A stretch of DNA of 64,000 nucleotides from Eucommia ulmoides (GCA_016647705.1 CM028328.1:2414501-2478500); one strand, 5' to 3'. Shown: positions 26,203-37,964, numbered from the stretch's first letter. Numbers and translations: made by a program. The notes: generated by a model not told the origin, from the letters alone.

Positions 26203-27455
26203 TATATATATAAATTAAGTTTTAAGTCTTTTTTACGGCGGCGACGACCATCCTCCACCGAGACAAACTTTCTCGTTCACCGTTGCGTCATGATCTAGTC
26301 ACGTTTTTGCCAAATCTGGCCAAAATGCTTCATCCATCCCTTGCTGATTTTGGAGACTAACCCTTCATTTTCAATTTTTAACCGGATCTGGATTATCATT
26401 TTTTTTTTTTACTATGGTTGTAGTAAATGTTTGGTGTTGAATATTTTTCTTATTGTCATTTTTGTATTTTTTTTGGTATTTTTAATTGTATAATTTTAAT
26501 ATTTACTTTGATTTGTTCATTGTTTAATATTGTGTTGTTGGTGGCGATAATAGTGAATATCTGATGCAGGGGTGGCGATGATAGTGAAAACTTACAATAG
26601 GGGTGGTGGTGATAATAATAAATATTTATTGTTGGGGCAACAATGATAGCTAATAATTTGTCGTAATAGTGGTAGTGATAGTGAATTTTTGTTGTTATAG
26701 TGGCGATGATAAGAATACTTAATGTGGTGGTAGAGCTGATATGAATGTTTTGATGTGTGTGGGGGTGGTAACGACAAATATTTATTGTGATGGTGGCACT
26801 GGTAAGGACGAATATTTGTTACGTTGGTGGCGGTAGGGGTAGCGAATATTTGTTGTATTGGTGGTAATGACATGAATGTTTGTTGTGGTGATAATACAAA
26901 ATGTTTGCTATCGTGGCGGCAGAGGTGATATCAAATATTTATTGTAGTGTTGGCAATGGTAATAGTAAATATTTGTTATGGTGATGGTGATGGCGCTGGC
27001 GAATATTTATAGTGGTAGTGATGGTGACTGTAACATATATTTGTTGTGATATCAACAGTGATGATAATATTTGTTGTGGGTGGTGATGACGGTGATAGTA
27101 AATGTTTGATGTAGTGATGGCGATGGTGCTATTAAATATTTGTTACATTGGTGGCAACTATGATAACAAATATTTATTGGAGTGGTGGGCCGATAGCACT
27201 AATAAGAATATTATTGTGGTTGTAGTGAGATAAAGAATATTTATCGCGGTAGTTAATGTTTATTATTAAAAATTAAACGAGGAGTATCTTTGTTATAAAA
27301 AATAATATATTTTTTGGATTAAGATTTTTATAAAACAAAAAGAAAAGTGAAAATAAACTTGAAAAATAATGGGTTTTATGGGTTAAGAAACTCACTCTTT
27401 TTTATATAGTTTATCGAAATATAATTGGCACACTCAATTTAATACATTTTTTATA

Positions 27456-27490
<35 letters not shown>

Positions 27491-27534
27491 GATAGAGATT
27501 TTAATTGTTTTTGTGCTATACATATTACATAATA
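26203..27534. repeat. Degenerate GT-rich minisatellite-like tract
   Basis: From about 26530 to 27250 the sequence is made of diverged units combining ggtggtgatgat-like words with aatatttgttgtggt, spaced roughly 30-45 bases apart. It is not coding; the open frame on the minus strand at 26592-26873 comes from the repeat. A (TA)n run follows at 27459-27486. Confidence 0.6.
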
Positions 27535-27575
27535 CTAGTTATGCCCTATGTCTGAAGGTACAAATATAATTCGTT
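27535..27575 (-). mobile_element. Helitron-like 3' end on the minus strand
   Basis: On the minus strand the sequence is GTACCTTCAGACATAGGGCA followed by TAA, CTAG and then T. It is a diverged version of the other Helitron-like ends. The rest of the element to the right is overlaid by copia sequence. Confidence 0.35.
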
Positions 27576-27779
27576 GTTATACAATTATAAATTTTTATTG
27601 TAAATTAAGAATGTCAATACAATAATTGATTTTTCAACTTATGTAACTCTATAATGGTTTTATAATTCATCAATTGCATTAAAAAACATATGCCAAAAGA
27701 AATCTTAAAATTTAATAATAAAATTAACTTCATTGTTACACCAGTACTAAATTTTATTAAAAAATTAAAGGATTTTTTG

Positions 27780-28022
27780 TTAAAACTAAAATCGCATTCA
27801 TGTTTTCCATTAGAACAAATGGACCATCCTCGATTGTTAGCCACATATCATAATTTGTGGCATGAAGGAAGACTATTATTCTGTCTTTTCAGAACGAATA
27901 ATTTTCACCTGTAAACAATGGTGGTCGGTGCATAGACTGCTCCTCAACTAGTGTGCCTATGATGTGCACTATGTGATATTTGTTGGCTAAGTGTGTTGAG
28001 TTAAACCAGCTCTGATGTCAAT
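27780..28022 (-). mobile_element. Ty1/copia internal remnant: primer binding site and gag start
   Basis: Directly inside the LTR at 28023, on the minus strand, lies TGACATCAGAGC, a diverged tRNA-iMet primer binding site (canonical TGGTATCAGAGC). After about 100 bases the minus strand encodes FTGENYSF, a stop where copia gag has W, KDRIIVFLHA and MWLTIEDGPF. This is the start of a UBN2-type copia gag polyprotein. The similarity ends near 27785, so the element is truncated there. The stop shows that it is dead. Confidence 0.75.
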
Positions 28023-28258
28023 TGTTGGCCCAATGAGTTACCTAAGAGGGAGGTGAATTGAGAAGTATTAAAAATTATCAGAATATAACACTTCAAAAAT
28101 CAAATAATTAATTTTATCATAAAATTATTTATTATCTTTTATAGTAGCGGATTATGTATTATCAGTTAGGTGCACACCTAAACAACAAAATATAATAATA
28201 TAAGTAATGCAGCACACAAAAATTTATACTAGTTCACCAAGCGATTCTTGGCTAATCT

Positions 28259-30781
28259 TATCACACCACACCTCGGACGCTCGTCACCCTGGGGCTAACA
28301 TGACGACAACACAACATCACTTGAACATCCCACCAACTAAAAAATGACACTATGCATACATAAATAAATAATCACATATACAACCCATATACATAATTTT
28401 TAATTGGGGACACACTCGTCCTTCAGCTATATACTAACAACTAAAACAATATAGTAACCATAAACCTCTCACAAGTTCGCCCCAAACAGCTCGTCTAAAA
28501 AACTCTCACATGACTATATCGCAGGACTTTACCTAGTGCCAGTAGGGGACCAACTCCTAACTGTTGTACCTGCGAGTTTATTATCTTCTTAATAAAAATA
28601 TTTTAGATGGATTAAGTATAAAACATATAAATATCACATATCACAAAGAAAACCCCTTTTCCTGTCACCACAGAAAACAACATATATATGTTTATAATAT
28701 CTCAATTAAGCAGTAAAAATCAGTTAGAACGTCATAACAACCATATAGTATAATGCAATCGAAATAATAGATATATCAACGTAAATGGATACACCAATCC
28801 AGTATATATAATTTGCAAATTTATTCAACTTATTCACTGTATACGACAACAACCCACTACACCACATCACACCACACTATATCACACCTCGGCTAGTCAT
28901 GTGATCGTTTTAATCTCACGATCGGGAGTTGTAACGGTACTGTACCGCCCGTAAGATATGCCTTCCTAGAGGGACATAACAACACTCTGCTGGACTATGC
29001 CAAGCAGGTGAACAATGCTCTGCTGAACCATGCAAGACGGGTGAATACCCAACACCAATTTCCACCTCACTTCAACAACAACAACTCATTTCCACCTCAA
29101 CAACCACAACTCTAACCAATATCAACTTCCACTCTTTTAGAAAAACAATGAAATCCACAATTTCAGAAATACCCAAAATACCGCTTGATCTATGTAAGTT
29201 AGAAAATTCATCCAATTTTAAGTAAACAAATTTTTTCATCATATATATATATATGAAAATAGATTTACTAGAAGGTAGTACACTCACCTGGTTATCCGTT
29301 CTGAATATTTTTACCGACTATCATCTACCGGTATTCTGGTATCTGCAAACCTAATAGTGACAGTACCTAAATTAATATTTTTTGTAAAGACAACTTAATC
29401 ATGCCATGAAATCTTAAATCCCGTAATTTTCTATTCCCCACCTTTTATTATGAAATATTACTATTCCACAAATATTGCTTCATTTAAAGTTTACTATATC
29501 GAATTTATTCATGTAAACGGTCTCTATATTTATTATTATCATTTCGACACTTTTTATGCTAGTAATTAAAGTTAACATTTATAAATTATAACGAGAAACA
29601 TTACCCGTTCCGAAACGGTTGTCGATCTCATTAAAAACTTCCTAGATTTTGCTCATGTTCTCACCGCCTAGGCGAACTCCCCACCGTTGAGGCGAAAGAT
29701 CCACCGCCGAGGTGCACGTCCCTCATTTCTCTTCTTTTCTACACACTGATCCCCCCCACCACCTAGGCGAAGAAAACCTCGCCGAGGCGAATCGTCTCCC
29801 CTCACTTTCTGATCTTCCACCGCCTAAGCGAAAGGACCCCCGCCTAGGCGAACACGCCATTGTCTGACCTGCTCTATTTTTTCCCAAAATCAGTCGTCTT
29901 CCTCTTTCTCTCTCTCCTCACTAACTCTGGCGGCCACCTCCCACAAACATCCATACACACACAATACACACCCACATGCGCACCGTAAGCTTCACCCACA
30001 CACACAACAGGCACCTTCATACACATACAGACAGCATCATACACACCACCACAACTCTCTCTTTCTAGCTTACCGTCGACGAACTCCGACGACACCTACA
30101 ACCAAACAAAACCGACGAACAAACTGAACACACACACACAATCCACTCACACACGCGGCAGCACCAAACGGAAACAGAAAACACGCACATACACCTGCAC
30201 TTCCGACGACCGACAACACACGCACCCACATACCCACATGATCGCCGTCAAACAGAGTACACCCACACACTAGTTGCGACGACACACACACATACGCCGT
30301 CGGACAGAACCGACGATGAACAACACCTTCGATCTTCTCTCTCTCCCCTGTTTTCGATTTTCTCATAGTTGAACGGCAACCCACCGCCAACCACCTTCTT
30401 TCTCTCTCTCGTTTTCTCTGGATTCTTTCTGATCCTTCTCTCGTCTCTATCTGTATATGCATATAATATATGTATATATGTGTGTGTGTGTGTGTGATCA
30501 AACGGCCGGCCAAGTGGCCATCTCTCCTCCCTTCGTTTTCCACCGTCCCTCTCTCTCTCTCTATATATATATTATTTAAATTATGAAATTTACACAATCC
30601 TCTCCTCTGTTTTGTTAAGATTTTAATTAAACCTAATTCTAATATTTGATATTTTATAAAATTACAAATTAACCCCTCAAATTTTTAATTAAACAACAAA
30701 TAACACCATCAACCCTATTATTTTCGAAATATTTTAAAACGCGACTTAAACTATGCATATATCAAAGATCGGGGTCTTAAA
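28259..30781. mobile_element. Solo LTR, family A, copy 2, nested in the copia LTR
   Basis: It begins TATCACACC (diverged TGTCACACC) and ends near ggggtcttaaa. The flanks aatct and aatcc are one base apart, and the empty site in copia copy 1 reads aatcc, which supports a 5-bp duplication. It shares many blocks with 227-3665, for instance 28535-28600 and 28910-28970. The part 29640-30600 is CA/CT-rich and opens long but meaningless frames. Its length of 2.52 kb equals copy 1 without its nested element. Confidence 0.7.
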
Positions 30782-32425
30782 AATCCAGTTCACCGAGCTC
30801 CGCAGAGAGTCGCACCCACTAAACTCAATATCCATTTAAAGGTAGGAACCAAACCCTCACAATGATTATTTTCGCAGGCTTATAATCAACTTTTACAATT
30901 CTTTTTCACATACTATGGAATAACCTCTATCTTTTACTAAACGGAAGATTAACCTAATTCTATTACAGGGAGAATCACGACCTAATCCTTTTTATATTTT
31001 AGGCTCAAGAATTAAACTTCACACAAATATGCTCAAAATATCCTTTTACTCTGTAAGGATTGAACTGTTACAATTCATTCACAATTCTATAAAGGAAGAA
31101 TTAAAACATAATTTTTTTATATTCTAGGCAAAAATCAAAACCTCTATCTCTTTACCGAAAGAGATTGAAACTAGCTACCCCTAATTAGACTTTTCCAGTA
31201 GTATCTAATCTGACACTCAACTCACCAATTACAAACAATTGATAAATGATTTTCTCACTCGGAGCTTCTACCACCTCAGATAAATTCAAACTCAATTAAT
31301 GTCGCGATACTAGTGATAGAAAAGTGAGAATTTCAAAATCAGATTTTCTCAATAAATTGTTTCTAAAATATTTTTCAATAAAGAATCCGAAAAATAATTT
31401 CAAAAATCAAATTTCAAATAATAAATAATAGAATTATACAACAATTAATAGTAAGTAATTTGGAATGATCTCACCAGGATTCTATTGAAAGAATAATAAT
31501 TAGAATAGTAATGACACTTCAGATCAATAGTAGTAATAATCCACAACAAATGTTTCTCAAGAACAAATCTCAAGAAATATCTCACAATGCACTCAGTATG
31601 ATGATTCTTAGAAAGCACGAGAACTGAATAACTCAGAATGATTGTGATTATCTTTTAATTAAAACAGAAAAAACGCAGGTTTACTTATAAGGGAATAAAA
31701 CAAGCCCTCCAACAGCTAATTCCCATAAATCATGATATTTAATTACACTAATAGACCCTCTATATCATAATGATTCATTCATAGTATAATTCACTTAAAA
31801 TATCTCTTAAAATATTCAATTAAATCTCTCAAACTCAATTAGATAAGATAGAAAAAATTATATGTACCAAATTGAGAAATATAAAAAATACTTGAACCAT
31901 ATCTATGAGGATATTTAAATATTAATTAAATAACTCAAAATATATTAGATCCCTAAGATATCTCGCATGTCTTAACCATAAACGGCTAGTAACGGCTATT
32001 GTTTGAATAAAATCCGAAATTCCATAAATCCTGAAATAGATCCATATGTCGATCGACCATAGCCCGTCTGTCGACCGCTTGATTCAGGACTTAGCCCAAG
32101 CTAGAATCTCTTTGCTATTGGTCGACCACCCATACTTCATTTGTCGACCGGACAATTCAGCGAATTACACAAGTCAACTCATCTGTCGACCGGAAGATTA
32201 AGAGACTTCCTCTTTTGGCCATAGGTCGACTTACTTGTCGACCAAACGATCCATCAACTTCTCTTTTTAAGCATCTGTCGACCGACCAGTCGACTGCTCA
32301 AGTTGGAACATCTCTCCTTAATTCGATTTTAATTCATTTTCTTCGACGTTTTCACCCATTTAACCGATTTCTTTTCTCGGTTAGCTCCACTAAAATCTTA
32401 AATTCAATTTTAATCAATTATCTTT

Positions 32426-33114
32426 GGCCCCGTTTGGTAACCATTTCCATCCCATTCCATTCTTAGATTTTTGAGAATTCTGTTTGGGAATAGCGTTTGA
32501 TAATTTTTGTTTCCGTTTCCATTTAATTCCCATTTGAAAATTGTGCCTACTTTTTTCTTAAGAAATGAGAAACAAAAAAAAGTTGTTTCTCATTATTCCC
32601 CTTCCATTCCCAAAACCCATGGTCACTATTCACCTACCGGCCGACCACCGCCCGCCGCTGCCGACCGCCGACCGCTGACCGCCGACGCCGCCGTCCGGCC
32701 GGAAATTTTCCGGCCACTTCCGGAGGTCGCCGGCGACGGCGCCATTGTCTTCCGGCCGGCGTCGCCGGCACTATCGCCGGCGGGGGCACCGCCGTCTCCG
32801 ACGCCGGAGAACCGTCGGTGGCCGTTGCCGGAGCGCCGGCCGGCCGGTCGTCGCCGGAGCACCGCCGGCCGGCCGGCGACGGCGCCACCGCCGTCAGGCC
32901 AAAACAGAAAAGAAAAGAAAAGAAAAGAAAAAAAAAAAAAAAAGATTTTAGGATAAAATCGTTACTAAACACAATTCCCTTCCCAAAACAAAAAAAAAAT
33001 TATCGTTACCAAACGCAATTCTATTCCCAAAAAGAAAACAAAATTCCCATCCCATTCCATCCCATTCCCATCCCACTGTTGAAATGGAAACAGAAACGGT
33101 TACCAAACGCCACC
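32426..33114. mobile_element. GC-rich PIF/Harbinger-like element, copy 2 (inverted relative to copy 1)
   Basis: The left end GGCCCCGTTTGGTAACC and the right end, complement of GGTGGCGTTTGGTAACC, are the same termini as at 2094-2903 in the opposite orientation. The flanks are TTT on both sides. The core 32640-32900 consists of CCGGCG/GCCGTC-type repeats. Because the copia LTR at 4663-6788 provides the empty site, the borders are well defined. Confidence 0.75.
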
Positions 33115-33432
33115 TTTATTTCTTTTTCAATTACACATAAGAACAAATAATTTAATTAATTAGGATCCTATAAAAACACACATAATTTTGAAAAATATTT
33201 TGCATCGTGTGTAATTCTAACTTGAATATATTAAGAGTTAAAATTTAACTTAGGTTGTTTTTCCTAGATTCTTCAATTTTTTTAAACTCCTAATCTTCAT
33301 TCATCTTTAGCATTGTCACAATATCTTCGTGATCATTTTCATAACTGAAACTAATAAACTGAAACACTCAATAAAATCATTAGTTCCACAAAAAATATTA
33401 ACATTTAATTGTTCATCAAAATCTTAAAAACA

Positions 33433-33661
33433 ATATGACATAACTTATAGGATCTTAAAAAAACCAGAAAATACTATAAATATCTCTGTCCACTTTAAAG
33501 TTCCATACAAGTTTGTCAAATTAGTAGCCACTCAATTTCAAATCTCAACAATCAGGGCCACATTTTCCAACTCTTTCACTAATGATCCCATGAAAATTAA
33601 ACACAATTATAACATAAGAATATATTTGCATGTCTGTAATTGTCATCCCAAGAGATATACA
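33433..33661. other. AT-rich spacer between copia LTR and MCM7 remnant
   Basis: No feature recognised. It may include the original 3' flank of the MCM7 fragment. Confidence 0.3.
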
Positions 33662-34005
33662 TCATGCATCAATGAACCGGATGTCAAATGTATTTGGGTG
33701 GATATGCCACACATTTAAAGTTGCATACTCCTCCAAACAGTCTTTTAACTGGGCTTCATTATACCCCTATTTAGTTTAGTGGCAAGCATTGTTAGACCAA
33801 CAACATGCAAAACCAACAAATGTGTCATAAAGAAGAATATCCACCGAGAACTAACCTTCCTAGCAATCCAGTTAAGTGCATGGGTGTAACTCACATCCAT
33901 CCTGTTGGTCTATGCAGGTTCATCTCGCAAGATCGAATAAATATCAGAGATTGCATCCAAACCAGATCTTTGGCGATCATCCGAATACAATGAGAACTTT
34001 GACAT
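33662..34005 (-). pseudogene. MCM7: MCM7 (PROLIFERA) last two exons, truncated pseudogene
   Basis: MCM7 is a subunit of the MCM2-7 replicative helicase. Two exons are visible on the minus strand. Exon A (34005-33856) follows an acceptor ttaatgcag and reads [19 protein letters not shown], then a TAG stop where the family has Arg, then MDVSYTHALNWIARK to a donor gttag. Exon B (33766-33662) follows an acceptor aatag and reads [17 protein letters not shown] to FDIRFIDA and a TGA stop. The splice phases agree and the C-terminal LNVW...F motif is typical of MCM7. The ATPase core is absent, so this is a 3' fragment. The retained intron shows that it is a genomic copy, not a retrocopy. Confidence 0.8.
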
Positions 34006-34019
34006 CTGCATTAACATAT

Positions 34020-34345
34020 GGAAGTCTATACAGACAATATTCAACCATTCAAGGTTGCTCAACACATGGAAAGACGTACGGTAATATTCAACCAATTATA
34101 ATGTATAACAATATTCAACCATGTAAGTCTGTGCAGACAAATATTCAATGATTTCAAAGTTGCTCAACACATGAAAGGCTGTACATAAAAAATTCAACCA
34201 ATTATAAATGTACATAAATATTCAAGCAATTATAATTGTACATCAATATTCACTCAATTATAATTGCATAATAACTTTTAACCATGGAGGGTTGTACACC
34301 AATATTCAACCAATTCCAAGGTTGCTCAAAACATGGAAGTTGTAC
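34020..34345. repeat. Diverged tandem repeat next to the MCM7 remnant
   Basis: The word aaggttgctcaacacatgg, or a close form, occurs three times (near 34050, 34163 and 34319). It alternates with several atattcaaccaattataat-like words. The period is roughly 110-155 bases with indels. No coding potential. Confidence 0.6.
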
Positions 34346-35812
34346 AGAATTGTTCCGAAAATTTTGTTTTTACTTCTAAATTTTTGGTGTTTTTTGTTCC
34401 TTGATTTTTAAAACAAATTACTAGGAATAAAAACAGAATTGTTCCAAAATTTATGCTTTTGTTCTAACTTAATAGGAACAAAAAACACTCAACAAATTCC
34501 ATTTGTTTTTTTCTCTTCACAAAATTATTGGAGCAAAAACAGAATGTTGGGAACCACATTCCTAATTTCAAACAATTCTTGATTTAACATTTGCTTAAAA
34601 AGTTATGGGGTATTTTTGTTAGTGTTACATAAATATAGGAGAGGTTGATGAAATTTAATAATAAAATAAGAGGAAGATTGAAGAAGAACAAATCAGAGCA
34701 AATCAGACATATCGATTTTTTCACGCAGAAGGGAAAATCTCGAACACAAATATGTTATAATTTAAAAAATTTATCCAAAAATATTAAGAGCAAATCAGAA
34801 AAATGGTTCATGTTTTTGTTCCTAATTTTTCAAAAACAAAAACAACTTAGAAAACATAGAAATACATGTAAAAAACTCAAATTTGGGCCGTTTGAACTTG
34901 CTGCTCAACCTCAGATGCTGTCGCTGCCGATGCTGCAAAAATAGATGCTGTCATCACTGTTGCCGTCACTGCCGATGATGTTGTTGCTGCTGCAGTCAAC
35001 GCTGATGATGCTATCGTCGCCGTCATTAACTTCTGCCGGCGTGTAAATGAGTGTTTGCAATCGCCGTAGTTAGTTTCTTTGCAATTTAAGGCATGAGAAA
35101 TGAGAATAGAAAGTTTAATCTCTTCCATTTTTGTAATTTGAATGAATGAATTTCTTGGATTTTTTCTTATTTAGCTTTATGGTTGTTTCCAAAAATACCT
35201 AAAGAGCTCTATCAATCCAAAACTGCACGTGAACTATTGTGTATGTAAACTTGGGGTTTTCTCAAAATAAAAATAATTGAATGGGTTTTTAATTGTTTGT
35301 ACTTGTTTATTAGGACCCATACAAATATCAAATGTGAAAATGAGTGTTTAATTAAAAATTCAATAATAATAATAAGGGTATTTTGTTGAACAGTACACAA
35401 AATTAAAATTTTAATCCGTGCAATTTAAGCGCTACAATAATTTTATAAAAAATCTAAAGTTACTGTAATACATCAAAACTGTTACAATTTTTGCATGTAA
35501 AAAATTATAGTATATGGCGTACAATGACTTTGAGACTTTTGAAAAAATTACTGCAGCGCGTAGATTGCATGAGTTAAAATTTTAATTTATAGACAGTTGG
35601 CCCAAAAAAACTTTAATGATAATAATTTAAAAAAACAAAAACAAAGTGGACTTATTTGGAACAACTTTTAGACTTTGTGGTTAAATGTGTATTTAATCCA
35701 AATACACATTTTTGTTCTGCCGCGAAACAAAGAGAATAAGTTGCAAATTTCTGTCACAACCAAAATAGCACTCACAGGAGAAAGAGGAAGAAGATATTGC
35801 TCAAATTTCCCG
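34346..35812. other. AT-rich intergenic DNA
   Basis: No supported gene. A GCTG/GATGCTG-like low-complexity patch at 34905-35040 opens a frame on the minus strand with Ala/Thr repeats only. Words such as gttccaaaattttg near 34360-34550 resemble ends of small MITEs seen elsewhere in the window. Confidence 0.35.
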
Positions 35813-35854
35813 ATGGTTCAGCCGGAGAATGTTGCCGTGGCCGTCGATTGTCCG
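35813..35854 (+). CDS. Possible first coding exon of an unknown gene
   Basis: ATG at 35813 opens MVQPENVAVAVDCP and stops at a strong donor (gtgagt). The upstream sequence is purine-rich, like a 5' UTR. A possible acceptor (ttgcacag) occurs at about 36486 with a short exon-like stretch after it. No continuous protein could be assembled in any phase: the stretch reads ALPTAESLNLLKENKIFN in one frame and stops soon in all three. A (TA)n run at about 36047-36110 lies in the presumed intron. It may be a real 5' exon whose gene was truncated, or chance. I do not recognise the family. Confidence 0.25.
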
Positions 35855-36040
35855 GTGAGTTCTAATATCTTCCTCTATCCTTCACTTGAGATCTCTGATA
35901 CGCGATGATTAGCGTTCGGAAAATCGAATCACAGTCGTATTTTGCTTCAGATTTTCTAATTCGAAATATATATGTTAAGTATCAAAAAGACCTAATCGCG
36001 TTATTTATGGTGTTTGAGCTGAAAACGCGGTGTTGATGCA

Positions 36041-36046
<6 letters not shown>

Positions 36047-36110
<64 letters not shown>
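36047..36110. repeat. (TA)n microsatellite
   Basis: About 30 uninterrupted TA dinucleotides. This is the longest simple repeat in the window. Confidence 0.9.
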
Positions 36111-36113
<3 letters not shown>

Positions 36114-36858
36114 CATTGAATTAATTATTTTGAAGTTTAATAAATTACGAAGGTAGGGAATCTCCCACTATTTTAGTATTTTATATTCCTGTAATTTTCA
36201 AGACCTTTGATATTTTGTAATATTTTTTTATTGATTTTGTGTCTTTAATCTTGTGTGTTTCGGAAGCCCATGATCATTTATAATTTCATATATACATGTT
36301 TACATTGGGCAGAAAAAGGTGTTCGGGATTTTGGCATATATACATATTTACATTGGGCAGAAAAAGGTGTTTGGAATTTCGGGTTTTACAACTCATACAA
36401 AGTTAGTGTGAATCAAACAATTACGTCAGACTCTTGTATCCTAGAGGGGACAATTCAAACTTCAAAGATAAAGATCTTTTGCACAGGTCTCAAGGCGTTG
36501 CCAACTGCAGAAAGCTTGAATCTCCTTAAAGAGAACAAGATTTTTAACTGAAATTACTTGCTGAAATTCGTGTCAGTTGCTGGGAGGAGTGTTTGGTATT
36601 ATCACTTTCAGTGGCCCCAAGATCAATGGAGGAGGAAGAAGAACATTGGTTTCAAGAGATGACTTGCTAACAAGGCTTTACAGAATCAGAATCCAAACCA
36701 AAAGAAGGATGTAAAGAATCATAGTTTTCTGTAGTTTCAAGTTTTATAACCAAGAAGCAAAGAAAAGGAATTTCCTCTTGTACTTCGATTCTTCAATTTA
36801 GGTAATTTTTTTCCCCCTTAATTTCCTTCTTTTGTTTTTGCAATTTCAAGAATTCAAA

Positions 36859-37964
36859 ATGATTAATATATTGATTTCCATTGCTTCAACGATTGCTAAA
36901 TGTCTTGTGGAACCGGTGTTGCATCAGATCCAATATCTTACTCAGTTCAATGACAATGTTGAGGGTCTCAGGAAAGAAGTTCATAAGCTTGGTTTTATAA
37001 AGGAAAGGGTGAAGCATTCTGTTGATGCAGCTCAAAGGAATGGAAGATTTGGAGAAATTCGAGGATGAAATCAAATCAGACAAAAAATGTTTCAGTGGGT
37101 TGTGTCCTGATTGGGTCTTTCGCTATCGTTTGAGTAAGAAATCAACGAAGAAGGTGCAGTTTGTTGTTAGTCTTCAAGAAGAAGGTGATTTCAACCAAAT
37201 CTCCTTCCCACCGCGCCCTCTATGCAAGCATAGAATTCTTATCTTCAGGTGATTTCATGGTTTTTGAATCATTGAAATCAACCATGAATCAGATCATCGA
37301 AGCATTGAATGATGATGGGTTCAACATAGTGGGAGTTTATGGTGAGAGAGGTGTTGGAAAGACAATGCTTGTGAAAGAAGTGGGCAAGAAAGTAAAAGAA
37401 CTCAATTTATTTGACGAGGTTGTAATGGGGGTTATTTCTAAAACCTTAAATCTACAAGCGGTTCAGGCTCAAATGGCAGACATGTTGAGGCTGAAATTCC
37501 GGGAGGAGAGTGATCTGGGAAGAGCGAGTAGGCTCTACATGAGGCTGAAAAGTGAGAGGAAGGTACTCGTGATTTTGGATGATGTTTGTGCCAAAATCGA
37601 CCTCGATTCTCTTGGGATTCCACTGGATCATGAGGGCTGCAAGTTGTTGTTCACGACTAGGTACGAACATTTGTGCAATTCTATGGGGATTCATGTGAAG
37701 AAGGTTTTGCTTTGTCCCTTGTCGGAAGAAGAAGCTTGGAGCTTGTTCGGACAAATTGCCGGTCAAGTGGTGGAGTCTCCGGAATTCGGTGACGAGGCTA
37801 GGGAAGTTGCTAGAGAATGTGGTGGATTGCCCTTGATGATTGTAAGGATTGGAATGAGACTGAGGAGGTGTGAGAATCGAGCAGAGTGGAGAGATTTGGC
37901 TCAACAACTTAAGAGCTTTGGGGCCAAGGGGGAGCTAGTCGATTTTCTTGATGAACTTGATTGA
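36859..37964 (+). pseudogene. CC-NBS resistance gene pseudogene, truncated before the LRR
   Basis: Related to the intact gene at 40153. It starts at ATG 36859 with a coiled-coil-like N-terminus, then needs two frame changes (near 37045 and 37215) to continue. About 20 residues of the region between coiled coil and NB-ARC are missing at the first break. The NB-ARC part (from about 37240) keeps a P-loop GERGVGKT, the hydrophobic kinase-2 strand VLVILDDV followed by C instead of the usual W, and GLPLMI. The frame ends in TGA after FLDELD, so ARC2, MHD and all LRRs are gone. It is either a decayed tandem duplicate or a truncated protein; the two frameshifts favour decay. Confidence 0.85.

Larger units (their letters stand above)
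28023..33432 (-). mobile_element. Ty1/copia 5' LTR, family B copy 2, with two nested insertions
   Basis: This is the second copy of the LTR seen intact at 4663-6788. It starts TGTTGGCCC and fades out near 33432. Its sequence is interrupted twice: at 28259-30781 by a family A solo LTR (the copia sequence stops at gctaatct and resumes at ccagttcaccgagctcc) and at 32426-33114 by a GC-rich PIF/Harbinger-like element. Without the two insertions it is close to 2.2 kb, as expected from copy 1. The adjoining primer binding site and gag at 27780-28022 make it the 5' LTR of a minus-strand copia element. No clear target duplication was found for this copy. Confidence 0.8.

Noticed and set aside
26592-26873. 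93-residue His/Pro/Tyr-rich frame
   Set aside because: Translation of the degenerate GT-rich repeat.
29872-30597. 175-residue frame with Cys/Val runs
   Set aside because: CA-rich and CT-rich LTR sequence read on the complementary strand.
32507-33150. Arg/Pro-rich frames on both strands
   Set aside because: Same repeat element in inverted orientation; no protein family.
37452-37907. 151-residue frame on the minus strand
   Set aside because: Shadow of the NB-ARC pseudogene.
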